In this document: piece after piece, positions 37,024-49,511 of the stretch
How positions within the stretch are numbered: the stretch's first letter is position 1
How the letters are laid out: each line of letters begins with the position of its first letter
From: Cerrena zonata
Lineage: Eukaryota; Basidiomycota; Agaricomycetes; Polyporales; Cerrenaceae
DNA: 64,000 nt
Direction of reading: 5' to 3'
NCBI GenBank assembly: GCA_038087015.1
Contig: JASBNA010000106.1
Coordinates: forward strand, 32,645-96,644
Notes under the pieces: generated by a model
The model's input: only the letters and a program-made list of their open reading frames with translations
Told to the model about the DNA's origin: nothing
The model's database searches: none
Translations under genes and position numbers: made by a program

Positions 37024-39950
37024 CGTCAAAAATGTTGATCTGCTTGTCATCGATGTTGGTGCAGTGGGAGAGGTTAAGAAAGATAGAGGTACGATACAAA
37101 CACGACGGTGGGGGAGAGATTAAGCCTCTTTGAACCTTAATCGGCATCCCGAGAGTCTATGACAAGACATCAGATGACAGCATCGGTGTCTGGCAATTAT
37201 CCGAAACAAACTGTTGGTTGCTTTGATCATCGAGAAGTTGCCATTCGCCGATTGAGTCTGTGTATCAATGGGATACTGGGGTCTACCTGAGCAGAGCTGT
37301 TGATCTGGAACTTAAGAGCGTTCTTAGGTCTAGAATCGTGACACTGAGACGGGACAAGTCACGATCTTTTAACTATCGGTGAGGGAGGGTGAGGTGGTGA
37401 AAACGCTGAATGCTGGTTTAGATCGGTATGATCTATAGCGGTAGACACACACAGGAGTGGAATCGGTTGTTGTTAGAAGTGTTTGAAGGGTATTTTGTCA
37501 GATTTGGGGTTGTATGCGAACAAAGGATTGTGGTGAAAGTCGGTGACATTGGCTCCGATGGGTCTAGCAAGCAGGTCCTGTGTCAAACAGGAGACCAAGT
37601 ATCGCTTGTATGGTTGGAGACACTCTGTGAAGGGCAGTCAAGCTGATACTCAGTGTCTATGGGGCCAAGCTACTCACGATATCGCATAAAATCTGGACGG
37701 TGAGCGCCCTTGCTTGTAAAATACTTTGATGACGGATTTCTCTCACCTTTATACAAGATAGACAGCTGTATTATTCCGTAATCTCAGGCACTCACGGCGA
37801 CTGAGAACTTCTGCCAAGCTCCTATTCAATGGTTCGAAGTAGTTTGGCAGGAAAGAGATCCCGGCTTACCGCTTTCTGCCTGAGCAGTCTACACGTACCT
37901 CACTCACTGTGCACCTCTGCGTTTCATGATACACATCCATCATTGCGTTGAGGGAAAGCAGTATATATCGAGTTGGCCGAGAACTAAGAGAACAATGTTG
38001 ACGACATGCATGGGAAGAGAGCAGAGGATGACCAAGGGAAAGGTATAGAGAGGAAACAATCGCCTGATAGATGAGGGTAGGTTGCAAGGATTACATTACC
38101 GATTACCAGAGAGACATGAAGCCATTTTGAGATCAGATATGAAGGGAAAGTAAGAGCCCAGGCTATAGGAGAGGGTAACGACTTCCGGACTGAGTTGCAA
38201 CTGAAGGCACTTCTGAGGACGCAGAGGAGAGCACTTTGTACCTATATGTACTATGTAGTGCTGGTAACAGTCAAATCGAACTCTTCCGAGTGTTCGAATA
38301 CCGAGGGAGACGACCACAGCGTTTGAGCGCTATTGTAGCTTCAAGCCCCGCCCGGCAACGCCCGTGATCCTCGGAGTTCTCGGAGTGCCTCTGTCCATCC
38401 CATTCTCTTCAGCACGATGCCAACAATCCAACCTCTATGATAGCGACGTTTAACTTTTGATCAACGACCAGCCTTACTCTATACCACTGCTTGTATCCGT
38501 GCTATACAAAGACACACATAACTCTCCAGCAAACGAGTTTCTCTCATAGATCGAGGTTCCCTTGTGTACGTTTCATTAAATGCACCTCTGGATGCCTCAC
38601 CGGCCGTAACTAACCCATAGATATAGGAGATCTCTCTTACTGCTTGTGCAGACGACTTCTTGTCAATTGTTCCTCGGGACCGGCGTTGGACTATTGCAGG
38701 ATTCAATAGGTCAGCAATGATGGGACGTCCTACATGCCCAGATATACTTCTATCCTCCGGCATGATCAAAGAAGTACAACCTGCTGGCGATGTTGGTTTC
38801 CTAGACCTCTAACCCTGGACCCAATTTTTGCATAGATATGACGTTTGTGAACAGGGAGTGCCCTAGATAGTCCATGCTGTATCACCTCCGGTGCTGATGA
38901 TCGCAGACCCACGATTTACCGATGGTGCACTTACCCTGTCCACTCTCGCGCTTTTCCTTTAAATATTCGTTGCGAACACGGTTCGCGAGTGCGTGCATCT
39001 AGCAAATACTTAAAGCCATCTACTCTCACCATCTGCACTCTGACGAATCTGGAACCGAATCCTTCACTCCCGTACTTTTGTCACCTTGCTTCGTCTTGTA
39101 CTAACTCTATACATCCAGACCAACGGAAACCTATGCTACGGATCGAGACTATCAGACTTCAGCCTCGTCAAGGACACCAATGGAAGGCTCAATGAACCGG
39201 CGTCCTTGGATCTACATCTATTTCCTCAATCCTCTAACTCGAAACATACTTCAGAAGAGACCTCTTACGTTGTATGAAACCTCAGATCTGCTGACCATAG
39301 GAGGAAAATCTGATATCGTTATCCCATGTCGTATTCTACGTTGACGGCCCCGTTCTAGATGGGCCTCCAACGTCAACTCTAGCTCATCCACAGGCGATGT
39401 CTCACCTTCGTGAATCGGACTTTCCTTACTCACACTCGGATTTATAACACATGCATGTTTTATGTAGTGCTCAAAGCATATATCTATACAACCACGAAAC
39501 CTATCGAGTCCTTTTCTGCGCAGGAGATTGGAGGTTGTCTTACACACTCCTTTCAAACGAGAAGTAGATCATTGGTTTTTAAACTCGATGTTCTTCTGGG
39601 CAGGCTCATCGATTTTGTTCATCTAGGATTCACTATCACGTCGTAGAAGACGAGATCCATAGATAGCGTACGTGCTGTTATTGATATGTATGTTTATCTC
39701 TATGCCCATGTACGAATCTAAACATTTCTAGCCTATCCTAACACTCTCGTTATACATGCTCGACGTGGCCACTTGCGAGTACTTGGATGAACCATCGTTC
39801 GAGTAGCGGCCTAGGAAACTCTTCACCATATGGACATATAACTGGGTGGTGTACGGCACTGTACGTATATGCAGATACATCTCATTCAGAATACTGTTCA
39901 AAATCACGATCGAGGTACCCAGGCAAAAGCGATATATGAACACCTAAGGA
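37024..39950. other. Spacer, related to 8.9-10.6 and 22-24 kb
   Basis: No gene recognised. Segment 38985-39110 pairs with 10350-10480 and 22700-22800, so the spacer belongs to the duplicated array. A CGG-N6-CCG copy lies at 38353-38364. Plus-strand frames near 36926-37646 lack conserved features. Confidence 0.45.
38353..38364. promoter_or_regulatory. CGG-N6-CCG motif, copy 6
   Basis: CGG-caacgc-CCG in the context caagccccgcc. Spacer bases have changed while both CGG half-sites remain. Confidence 0.3.
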
Positions 39951-42900
39951 ATACGCTGAGAGGGATAGACTTTGCTCAAGAGATGTGTAGCATATCATTA
40001 AAATATTTATTTATTTCTACCTACAACTTGAGACAGCACTGAGGTCGGGAAAGAGCAAGTCGCCCTCGACGCCTCACTTCCATTAGCCTTGTCGAAGTGC
40101 TTGCCTTATATGTCAGTCGATCATCCGTTTATGGTAGAGTGAGAAAGATGAATCCATGCCAGGGGTGAGGACGCTATGGTCATTCGGTCTACTGCTTACG
40201 CAAGGGACACGGAGAATGCAAGGGTTGGGTCCGGCAGGGATTTAGTGAAATTTCTACCACGGAAGACGAAAACTTGAGTAAGGGTCAGATACTTCGAGTG
40301 TGAGCAGCGGGGGTAGAATGTGCCATAGTAACCGTTGGTGAATGGACAAGACAAGCATAAGGTTGAATTAGAGAGTCGTTGTGGTACACAGGAGCAAAGG
40401 AGTACACGAAGAAACCAGTGCACCATGGGCATCGAAGCATGGAGGACGATAGAATAGCCAAGAAAGCTGGCACGAAATCGTGTTCCCAGGTATGTCTCGT
40501 GAGAAAGAGTCAGACGGTGCCATAGTAGCGCAAAGAGATTGGTTTTATCCTCCGAGACATGACATTATTCGATGAGGGGCTGATAGCGAAGAGTAAACTG
40601 GTCGCTACTCGATGTGAATGGGAGGATTGTAGAGAGCGCTGTAGACGTCCGCATTGAGTGCAATTACAGAGCATGGAAAATACAAACAACTGTTGTCTAG
40701 CTGATGAGATGAGTTACAACATAGAGAACGTACTCGACTGACTCGCAGAGATAGCTCGGGGTGTGATGTATACGCAACGAGTCACATTGCATGGCTAAAA
40801 GTGTATTAGTCTAGACCTGAACATTGATGCGCGTTGTGAAGGTTAGCAGATAGCGAATAGAAGGATTGAATGTCCGTACCAATGAAAAAATGGACTTGGG
40901 TGACATGAGCATCCCTTGACTTTGCTATTTATTCTGTATATTCAACGCCGTATAGAGACCTAAGAGGATTGGTTGGTCCTTCAGTCCCAGAGCCAGTGTC
41001 CGAAGTGAAGAGTCGAGGTGATGGCGAAGGAATTGGCTCGATCATTGAAGGTGACTGATAGACAGGGTAGAAAGGGCTACTCGATGAGGTATTTTGGTGT
41101 AATCGGAACGGTGTCAGACATTGAAGTAAAAAAGTATGAAAGCAGGATATGGCTGAGAAGAGCGAGTGACGGCAGGCACGAGTGCGATTTGACGATGGTA
41201 TATATGACATGGTTGAAAGGGACGTTCAGGCTCAGGTACCTGTCCGTGGTAGCCAAAAGACTGGATAATACTACACGACATGTATCAGTAGAGGATAGCG
41301 AGCATACGAATTGCGGAGAGTGGACATACCGTGACGTACCCATAGACTCCTCATAGACCAATCAGACACAGATCTGACATCCCGCTTTCATAACTTCTAC
41401 GGTGGTTCCTATTGATCGTGAGGATGTGTTAGATGAAATAGGACGAGGCAAGGGGATTATGGATGATGGCCACGTAGAGTTTTGAGAAGATCACTGTATA
41501 ATGGCGTAGTATTAGGCAACAATGGAATTCCGGGAGTTGGAGCAGTGCCCGAGTCTAGAGGATATATGACACACACCAGAGGGGACACGGCGAGGATAGA
41601 GGTGACGATGTCAACGGGATATTGATCGGAGCACGTAAGTCGATTCCATAATTGATAGTCACCGGAAGTAATGCATTCAAGCATTGAATATTGAGGCCTG
41701 AGGAAGCGAGGGCATGTGCTGATATGTCATAGTGGGTTATTCTGGGAAGGGAAAGCAGATACTGACGGAGGGCGAGAAACCGAGCGTTCAAGTTAGCAAG
41801 TGTGTACAAGATACAGGGAGAACAGTTGCTTGTAGCATGATCGGAAGGGGTTGGTGGATGACCGAGATCTTTCGAGGTATGTAGATGAGAGTGACAGAAG
41901 ATTTGAAAGGTGTGCAAGTGGACGACTAGGAGGAAAACGAAGCGGTCTTCTGTAATCCAAACACCGTCCGGCATTTCCCGGGGTTCACTTCGACAGTTCA
42001 ACTACTAGCTGTGTTCTGGTCTGCGCTCTCTAGGTCACGGTGTATTGCATATCAACACCAACAGAAACCCTCACTTCGCTCTAGCTTCCTTCGCAAATCA
42101 ACTTAGTGTGTACTTATATAACATGTCACCAGTCGCAACTAAGTGACACCGTTAATATGCTGCCACTGCCAGTGTGAACGACCTCAGGTATCTCGGTTTA
42201 CTACCGATTTTGGTCCGTATCCAACGCCTGTGGACGACGTGACATAGTACATGAGAGGGGAGATCACCTCCGAGTCTTCAGGCTCTTCTCGCAGGTATGT
42301 CTCCTTATTGAATATGAATATGATTCTTCTCGACGGAAATGGCTTCTACATCATAAAGTTCTTCCATCATAAGCTCTATCCGCACCGAAACTGTCAGTCT
42401 TCTCCAATCTGCGAAAACCAATCTCAGGATACGCCATCCATCGACCTTATGTTCACCGCTCATCCATTTTCTTCCTCCCATACCACACTTGCGGAATTCT
42501 CTATCAATTTATATCCTCTAGACAAGAAACTTGAAGCACATCGAATTGTGCACCCCCCGGTATCGAGTCTCTTACTAGGGGTACTTCGTTCCCTGAATAT
42601 CCGATGGGTGTCTCGTTTCATGCCATCGTGCTAAAATGATGTCGATTCAGCGTGGGTGGGTCATCGTCTATCTCCACCTTTCTTCCTTTACTTCCCAGCG
42701 GGAGATTAATACAATCCAGGTGAGCATACTCTTAACGGACACTCCGAACTATACGCTTTTACTGACAACCCAGAATTTGATGAATTTATGACTAACAAAG
42801 TGTAAATACTCGCCATCGAAGCAGCAAGTTCCGGTGAGCGCATGCTGTCCGCTCCCCGAAACCAATTTCAGAGACAGCGATCATGTTGCAGATACGCAAT

Positions 42901-43441
42901 ACTCTAAATACAGTGCCCACGAAACAGCAAAATCGATATCTTTACTGCGTTCCACATCGTTCATTCTCACGTCGACAACTCTGTGACTCTACCAATGTTC
43001 CAATTTCCCTTCAATCAAAGTATTTGATGTGAACGCCATATCGTAAACATATCGGCTCACGGTCCTTGGAATCGACATCTACACAGTAAAAAGACCACGT
43101 AGCTGATACCGTTCGTTCAGCGAGATATCAGTTTACAAAATGTACATATCCTATCGACTCGATTCACAACACGACCGGCTCAAAGAATGTACCCCCTGTT
43201 GCCTACAAAGCCGTAGCTAGCAGATACAATCTTACAAGCAATAAATGTCTTTATCGCAGCCTGGAAACCTATTGCTATTGTTCAAGTCATCGAAAGAAAA
43301 GAGTGAAAATATCATTCGTAACGGTAACCCTATTCAGTATCCTCCCTTCTTTCCACCGTATCCCAATCCAAGTCTGAGACTCTGAGACGTAACCATCCGA
43401 ACTCCCCATGTGCAATCATGGCAAACGACACCAACATCAAA
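39951..43441. repeat. Array repeat block C (non-coding)
   Basis: Third block, directly downstream of NLR3. Positions 40450-41302 match block A at 11325-12177 with essentially no differences, whereas 42640-43430 follows block B. The left edge (acttgagacagcactgag) also matches block A near 10837 before the two separate. No gene seen. Confidence 0.75.
41970..41981. promoter_or_regulatory. CGG-N6-CCG motif, copy 7 (block C)
   Basis: CGG-catttc-CCG preceded by tcttctgtaatccaaacacc, the same context as blocks A and B. Confidence 0.35.
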
Positions 43442-46400
43442 TTATTCCATGCTCAACCTCCCCACTCCCTCGTAGTTCTTCAACCAGTCCATGTCAGGGA
43501 TGAAATCTGGCCACTTTATTCGTCGGCGCCTGCTGATAACATGGGTGCTGCCTGATGGATCCAGACGGTCCCATAACTCCTCGGGAACCCATAATAATCG
43601 CTCCCTGTTAGAGCCTAAAACCCATCCAGCCCTTCGATAACTTTCATATTGTATACTCCATTGTGGTGAGATGGAGGAGGAATGTATGGAGGGCAGAGTA
43701 CTGGCAGCATTTGGATGTGGAGTTGTACCATCAGTGTGGAGGGCGGAGAGATCCCACATGATGATTTCAGTATCATATGATGATATCAACTTTGAGTCAT
43801 GGATATCGAGATGGAAGAAGGGTTTCCATAAGTCGAAGGTATGCACAAGTGCACCCTTCTCAATGTCGTAGATTATAATGCTTATCGTGTTCGTGAGAGC
43901 TAGTAAGTTGGCATCGAGAGCCGCGAGCCTAACGCTATAGAGAAACTTAGGGATAGAAAGAGTTTGAAGACATGTTGCAGACTTGATGTCCCAGACATTA
44001 ATCCCATAATCAGGGCGAGTCCGATCCCGGTTGTTTTCTGTATCTCTAATACCGAGAGACACCAGCATGTCTCCTTTCTGAGAGAAGAGCAAGGTAACCG
44101 AGTGTGTGTATTTCATAATGAGAGGTGGATGACGTGATTGATCTCCTTCGAGATCTACAAGTTTGACTGTGCCCGACTCGGATGAAAAGGAAGCAACGAG
44201 GCCATGGCTGGAAACCGCGGAGCTATACCAGTTCCCTTCAAGAGAGATCTCGCATAGGTCCTGCTCGGGGTCCCCATCACTGGGTATCATGAAAATTTTC
44301 TTCGATTTGTAGGGGGAAAATACGATGTGCTCTTTGGAAGTTCTCCGAGACACATACACATAGAAATTGTGGATCAATTGTCTCTCTTTAGGCCTGTAGA
44401 GTACATTCCCCGATGATGTTTGAACTGTCCCATTGTCTAGAGCCAAATAAATGGTCTTATTATCGGCACTAAACACAGCAACAGTGACTTTTTGTGGGTA
44501 CCCCATTGGCCAACATTCTCGCAGGAGCATACAGTTAGTAGAGCTTCGGACATGAATAGTACCGTCCAGCGAAGATGATAGAAACTTGGTCCCATCTGGA
44601 GAAAAGCAAATTGAAGTGATTCTTTCGAAATGGCCTCGTGTGTTTGCTCGATCAAATCGTTCCTGATCTGATACCTGGGAGCCATGGCACAGCTCCCATG
44701 TGTAGACAGTATCACCCACAAGTGCGGCAATCTGCTTTCCATCTGGGAGGAAAGTGAGTTGGTGAACCCGATCAGGTCCCACTATAAGATCTTGATATGG
44801 CTTTCCTGACTCGGTCTCGAAGATTTGGATTGTATACCCTGACAAAGCGGCAATCAGGGAGCCATCTGGAGAGAATGTACATTCTTGGAAATCGGTTATT
44901 GGACTGAGATTGTTGGCGGTGTATGGGCCAAAGACCTGTTCATTAGACTTGAGGTCATACAAGACGAACCCTTTCGAGCTGGCGAGCAGTATATGAGATG
45001 GGGTCTTCGGGCTGAAGCATAGGTCATAACTCCTGAGGTCGGAAAAGTCCCTCTGTAAAGTTATAGTGGCCGTTGTCCTATTTACACTCCAGACAGTGAT
45101 GTGGCTTCCAGTTGTGCGCAAAGCCAGGTAAGTCCCGTCTGAGGACCAGGCGATCTGATCAAAATTCTCATCAATTTTGATTGAGTCCATGATACCCTCT
45201 GTTATGTTCCAAACAGAGATCACATTTGATGAAACGATCGCCAATTGATCACTATCCCGTGGATGAAATGCTAGTGCATCCATAGATCCTTTCAATGTCA
45301 TACTGTAGATTTCCACTCGACCGGTCTCCACATCCCAGATACTGATGCCACCCTTGGATTCAAAGTATCCCGCAACCTTTCTGCAATCGGAGGACACGGT
45401 GATGTGCTTTGGTCTACAATGCGGATCCTCAGGATATGGCTTCTCTAATTGAGTGCTCGATTGGGCTGTCCCGTTGTCCGAGAGTGGCTTCCATTGCACC
45501 CAAAGTGAACCAGAGGAGCAATCAGATAGGAGGAGTAGCCTATCGGGGCTGCAAGCAAGGTGATGCTGACATAAAGTTGTGTGCAGCAATGCTCTGAGGA
45601 AGACATCATGATTGTGGGTTAATTGGGCAACGGTACCAGGTTGAAGGTTCCAGCTGTGTATCTCCATGAATGGGGAACAGTGGGCTGATATGTATAAATG
45701 AAGGGCGCTATCAGAGATAGCTTCTGTGTATTCCTCTATGAACATCCTTAGATTGGTCCACAGGGTCGCAAGCTCGCTATTTTTATCCTATGAATCATTA
45801 GTATTACTACAAATCCATGCTGGCGGCTGGACACTTACTACAGCAAATGTATAAGCGATATCACATGCCTTCAGAGTGACCCGTACATTGCCAACTAGAC
45901 TGACTACCTCCAGCCAGAAGAGTAGCTTTTCCTCCGAGAATGACTGCAACGCTGAGCCTACATCCTCCTGCCAAGTCCGAGTCCCCTTCAAGTGATGCCA
46001 CCAGTACATCGAAGCATATCTCAACTGCGGAGATATATGCTTGTCAATGCGTTCTTTGAGATCGGGATAGTCTCTGTTCAATCGACCGGATGTCTCGAAG
46101 TTACATATATTGAAACGAAGTTGGGTAGACATGATATCAAAGCAGCGCAACACAAGATCATGGTCCACGTCACACTTAGCCAACGACCAAGGCTGGCCTC
46201 CGCTGCGGGTGACATCAGTGAGATAATCGCCAAACGATGCGTGGAGAGGGCGAATGGGCCATCCAGGACTATGATCGAAAAGGCAATGGAAGTCTTCAAA
46301 TATACCGCGGCACGATTTGCTTTCCGGACGTCCCAAGAGTTGATCAATGTCAATATCAGAGAGGGGTATCTGGGACAGTAGAACGATCCTTGCCACAACC

Positions 46401-46593
46401 CGAAATCGTTCGCCTAGTCCTGAATGCCAGCCCTTCTTGGCATTCAAAACTGTGGCATACAGCTGATCCAGGCCTTCTGCATGCTCCTTATTACTCGACC
46501 AGAGGATGCTTTCCAGTGTCTCAGCCGGATCATTGGTCTCCAGTAGAAACCTTGATAGCGTTGATGCCCAGATAAAGAGTCCCTCCGACATGT
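43442..46593 (-). pseudogene. NLR3: 3' part of a NACHT-WD40 gene cut by a transposon
   Basis: The WD40 exon 43442-45787 and the C-terminal part of the NACHT exon (45839-46593) are fully open and close to NLR1. The 190 bases at 45308-45500 are almost the same as 16419-16610. Going upstream, similarity to NLR1 runs through gataaagagtccctccgacat and then stops in mid-exon near 46593. P-loop, Walker B, helical linker and C2 are therefore all missing on this side. The remaining frame shows no stop or frameshift, so the break is recent. The sequence beyond the break is the left end of the KDZ element. Confidence 0.88.
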
Positions 46594-47144
46594 TCGCCCA
46601 CACCTTTCAGTCCTCTTTCCCCGTATAACACAGTACCAATCGGGGGGAATATGCCCGTTACTTGTGGGCCAGTTAGGGCTGCGCGGCCATGTACATATAG
46701 CCGTATGACACGAGAGAATATGCCTGACTAGAATACATGTAATGTACCGTATATTCCGGCTCAATCAGGCAGACTGACAGACACTGAAACTGAGCCTATG
46801 GCTCGTATCCTCTGGTAGAGTCCGGCTGACTCGTAAGGGAGGGGTCTTCAGAATACTCGGGCGGATCAGGCCTACACATGTCTTAAGTTACTTTTCGCAT
46901 CAGGCGGAATAGTTTGGCCGACTCATCAAGCAAGTATTTTTGCGCCAGGCTGTGTTACCCACAATCCGCATGATGTGAGGCAGTCCGGCCGACTTGTATT
47001 CAGTTGTTGTAACTTGTGATCCAACGCCTGAAAACAACAATATATTTTGGCATGACTGCGTTCCATGCTACCCGCAGTGGATTGGGCTGACTGCAATCAA
47101 GATAAAGAAGTGATTACATTACTTAGGTAGAATACATTCGATCT
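46594..47144. repeat. Left subterminal region of the KDZ element
   Basis: About 550 bp without a gene. It holds dyads of the form AGTC-N5-GACT: gagtccggctgactc at 46818-46832 and agtccggccgact at 46982-46994. Looser copies are tcaggcagactga near 46765-46777 and catcaggcggaat near 46900. The same motif, in the same orientation, builds the satellite at the right end, as expected for transposase-binding subterminal repeats (inferred). Confidence 0.6.
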
Positions 47145-49408
47145 CTATGTCTGCCTTGCTAAGTTGTCGTAGCGAGTGGTACCAAATACATGAGAGGTTG
47201 TAATACGAAGGTCACCTATGGCTGAGCTGAGCTCAGTCATGTTGGCAATCAGTTTCTCCGTATCATCAAGTTCGTCATCCGGATACCGGAGATTAGTGGA
47301 TGGATGGGGAGGGATATCCGGATATGGCGTTTCGCAAACCGGAGTCAAAATGCTGGGTGCTATGCTCCTTGTTTCCATCATACGGAGCTCAGGGACCCCT
47401 GCAGCACTGCGAAGGTGGCGACTCCATGCATTTACAAATGCCTCAGTGGAACGGTGCTGGTTAAAGTGAGCGAAAACTCGGTAAGATACTTGTGATCTTT
47501 GCGCTTACCTCAAAAACATCTGCTTGACGCATAATCGACTCATGCCAATCTACAATGTTCTTAATACGTCCCAGCTGGTGTATCGTCAATGAGTAATCCA
47601 AGATAACGAGATACATTATTTACCTCATTTGCCAAATGAAACTCCATATCCGACATCACCTCAGCATCTTCAGTTGACATCGTACCCTCCTCTTGAGATA
47701 GTGCCTCTACTCCTTCAGACATTATAGTTGCCGTCTGAGATAATTCATTGTAGCCTAGCTTTTTTATAAGCTTAGGGAATTGAGTGAAGATAAACTTCAA
47801 GCGAGGTATTATTTCCTCGCTATTGACCTCTATGGGTGGCAAAATGAAGCGTCCAGACTCGTCTGTAGGTAATTCGCAACTCGGGTCCTATAGTTGAGAT
47901 GAGCTAAGACATTCATAAAGTGGGATATAAAACACACTATGCCATAGTTCTTGAACAACGATGAGTACCTCTGAGGGTAGTCTAGTAAGTCTTCCATCAA
48001 CTTGACGGTCATCTGATGGTTTTTTGCCCATTTCCTCCAGGTTGGCAGCAGGTTGGGTCCAAACCAGTGAGTCTTGACGACGGACCAGAAAAAGAGGTCG
48101 ATTTCGTCCATAATCAAGATCACGCGGCCATAGGAAGAGTAGTCTCGCTGTTTTTCAGAAGACCTTGAATCGAGGCTCATGTTACTCATGCCCCGGATGA
48201 GAACATTCTGCTCGAGGTTTTGCATAAACCTGACATTCTGTTCATAGAAGCTTGAGATGCTATCGTGCGAGACAGGTAAGGGTTCTGAAGACGAAGAAGG
48301 TAACCGCATGATCTGATGATGAGAGGTTGTAGCGAGTGGTTGAGAACGACTTTCGATTGGGGAAGGTGAGCGAACGGCGGACAGGTCAGGGACGAATGGA
48401 CGGGTGTCGATTGGGGAAGGTGAGCGAACGGCGGACAGGTCAGGGACGAATGGACGGGTGTCGATTGGGGAAGGGGAGCGAACGGCGGACAGGTCAGGGA
48501 CGAATGGACGGGTGTCGATTGGGGAAGGGGAGCGAACGGCGGACAGGTCAGGGACGAATGGACGGGTGTCGATTGGGGAAGGGGATCGAACGGCGGACAA
48601 GTCAGGGACAAATGGACGGGTGTCAATCGGGGAAGGTGAGCGAACAGCAGCTAAGTCGGGAATGAACGGACGGGTGTTGATTGGGGACGGTGAGCGTACA
48701 CTGTTCAAGTCGGGGATGAACATAGATGTGGAAATTGGGGGGGGTGATTGAACAGCAGAGGACCGATGGGAGGTAATTGGGGATGGCGAGCACACCGTAT
48801 TCAAGTCAGGGATGAACGGATGGGTGTCAATTGGTGAAGGTGAGTGTACCATGTCTAAGTTGGGTATAAACAAGCGGTTTTCAATCGGTGAAGGTGAGCG
48901 TAAGCTGGCTAAGTCCGGAATGTACGGACGGCTTTCGATTGGTGAAGGCGACCGCATGGTATCCAAGTCTGGGATGGGTGTATACCTAGTACCTACGGAT
49001 TCCCTTTCAAGGGCAGAAGATGATGCCGGACGTGCTGAAAGAGCAAGGTGGGGAAATGGACCGCCCTCTCGATACCAAAAGCCAGAATCCTCTCTGGATG
49101 GAGATGACGCACCATCCGGTCCCTGAACCCATTTAAGCACGCATGAGATATACATGCCTGAAGTTTGACTTACCGAGAGTAATCCAGTGAATCGTACCGC
49201 CTGTATACAGCTGTTGGTGAACCGAAATACCCATTGAATAACATGTAACACTGACCTTCTTGTTACCTTCAGACATATCGAATATTTCTGTCTGCAGATG
49301 CAAGTAGTTGAAGGAGAAGTGCTGCTGTACAATAGACCAATCGGAAGCGAAGGATAAAAGGCTGATCAATGATAAGACAGAATTGCATCCGCGATCACGT
49401 GTCACCAT
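47145..49408 (-). CDS. KDZ accessory gene A: protein with 18-residue tandem repeats
   Basis: Function not recognised. The main body is an open segment 47830-49332 on the minus strand. A Ser/Pro-rich start is followed by about a dozen 18-residue repeats (best copies read SPSPIDTRPFVPDLSAVR). Next comes a helical part with Y-G-R-V-I-L-I-M-D-E-I-D-L-F-F-W-S-V-V-K-T and W-R-K-W-A-K-N. Further exons are 47561-47842 (an acidic helical segment) and one ending at 47145. The last two join over an intron with donor GTAAGC near 47507 and acceptor before 47458. The N-terminal exon probably starts at 49408, but the first splice junction does not resolve in frame by eye. It lies divergent to gene B with only about 100 bp between the starts, so the two probably share a promoter. 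Confidence 0.6.
48349..48972. repeat. 54-bp coding minisatellite within gene A
   Basis: About eleven to twelve copies of a 54-bp unit (ggtgagcgaacggcggacag is its first part), each coding 18 residues. The central four or five copies (48360-48600) are nearly identical, while the outer ones differ at many positions, so the array has recently expanded from its middle. The unit is a multiple of three and copy number can change without breaking the frame. Confidence 0.85.
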
Positions 49409-49511
49409 GCGTGACTTAGAGCGATCCGTATGGTGATCGATCGTAACTCCAAGCGTTATTCACTTACCACTACTGCTGCACCTCACATTCGATTTTACTT
49501 TCCCGACCAGC
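49409..49511. promoter_or_regulatory. Divergent promoter of genes A and B
   Basis: About 100 bp separate the proposed starts of genes A (-) and B (+). Contains gatccgtatggtgatcgatc. No TATA-like element stands out. The assignment rests on gene order and depends on the uncertain first exon of gene A. Confidence 0.35.

Noticed and set aside
48186..48751. Overlapping repeat proteins in several frames and on both strands
   Set aside because: They are shadows of the 54-bp coding minisatellite. Only the minus-strand frame that continues into non-repeat sequence on both sides (gene A) is credible.
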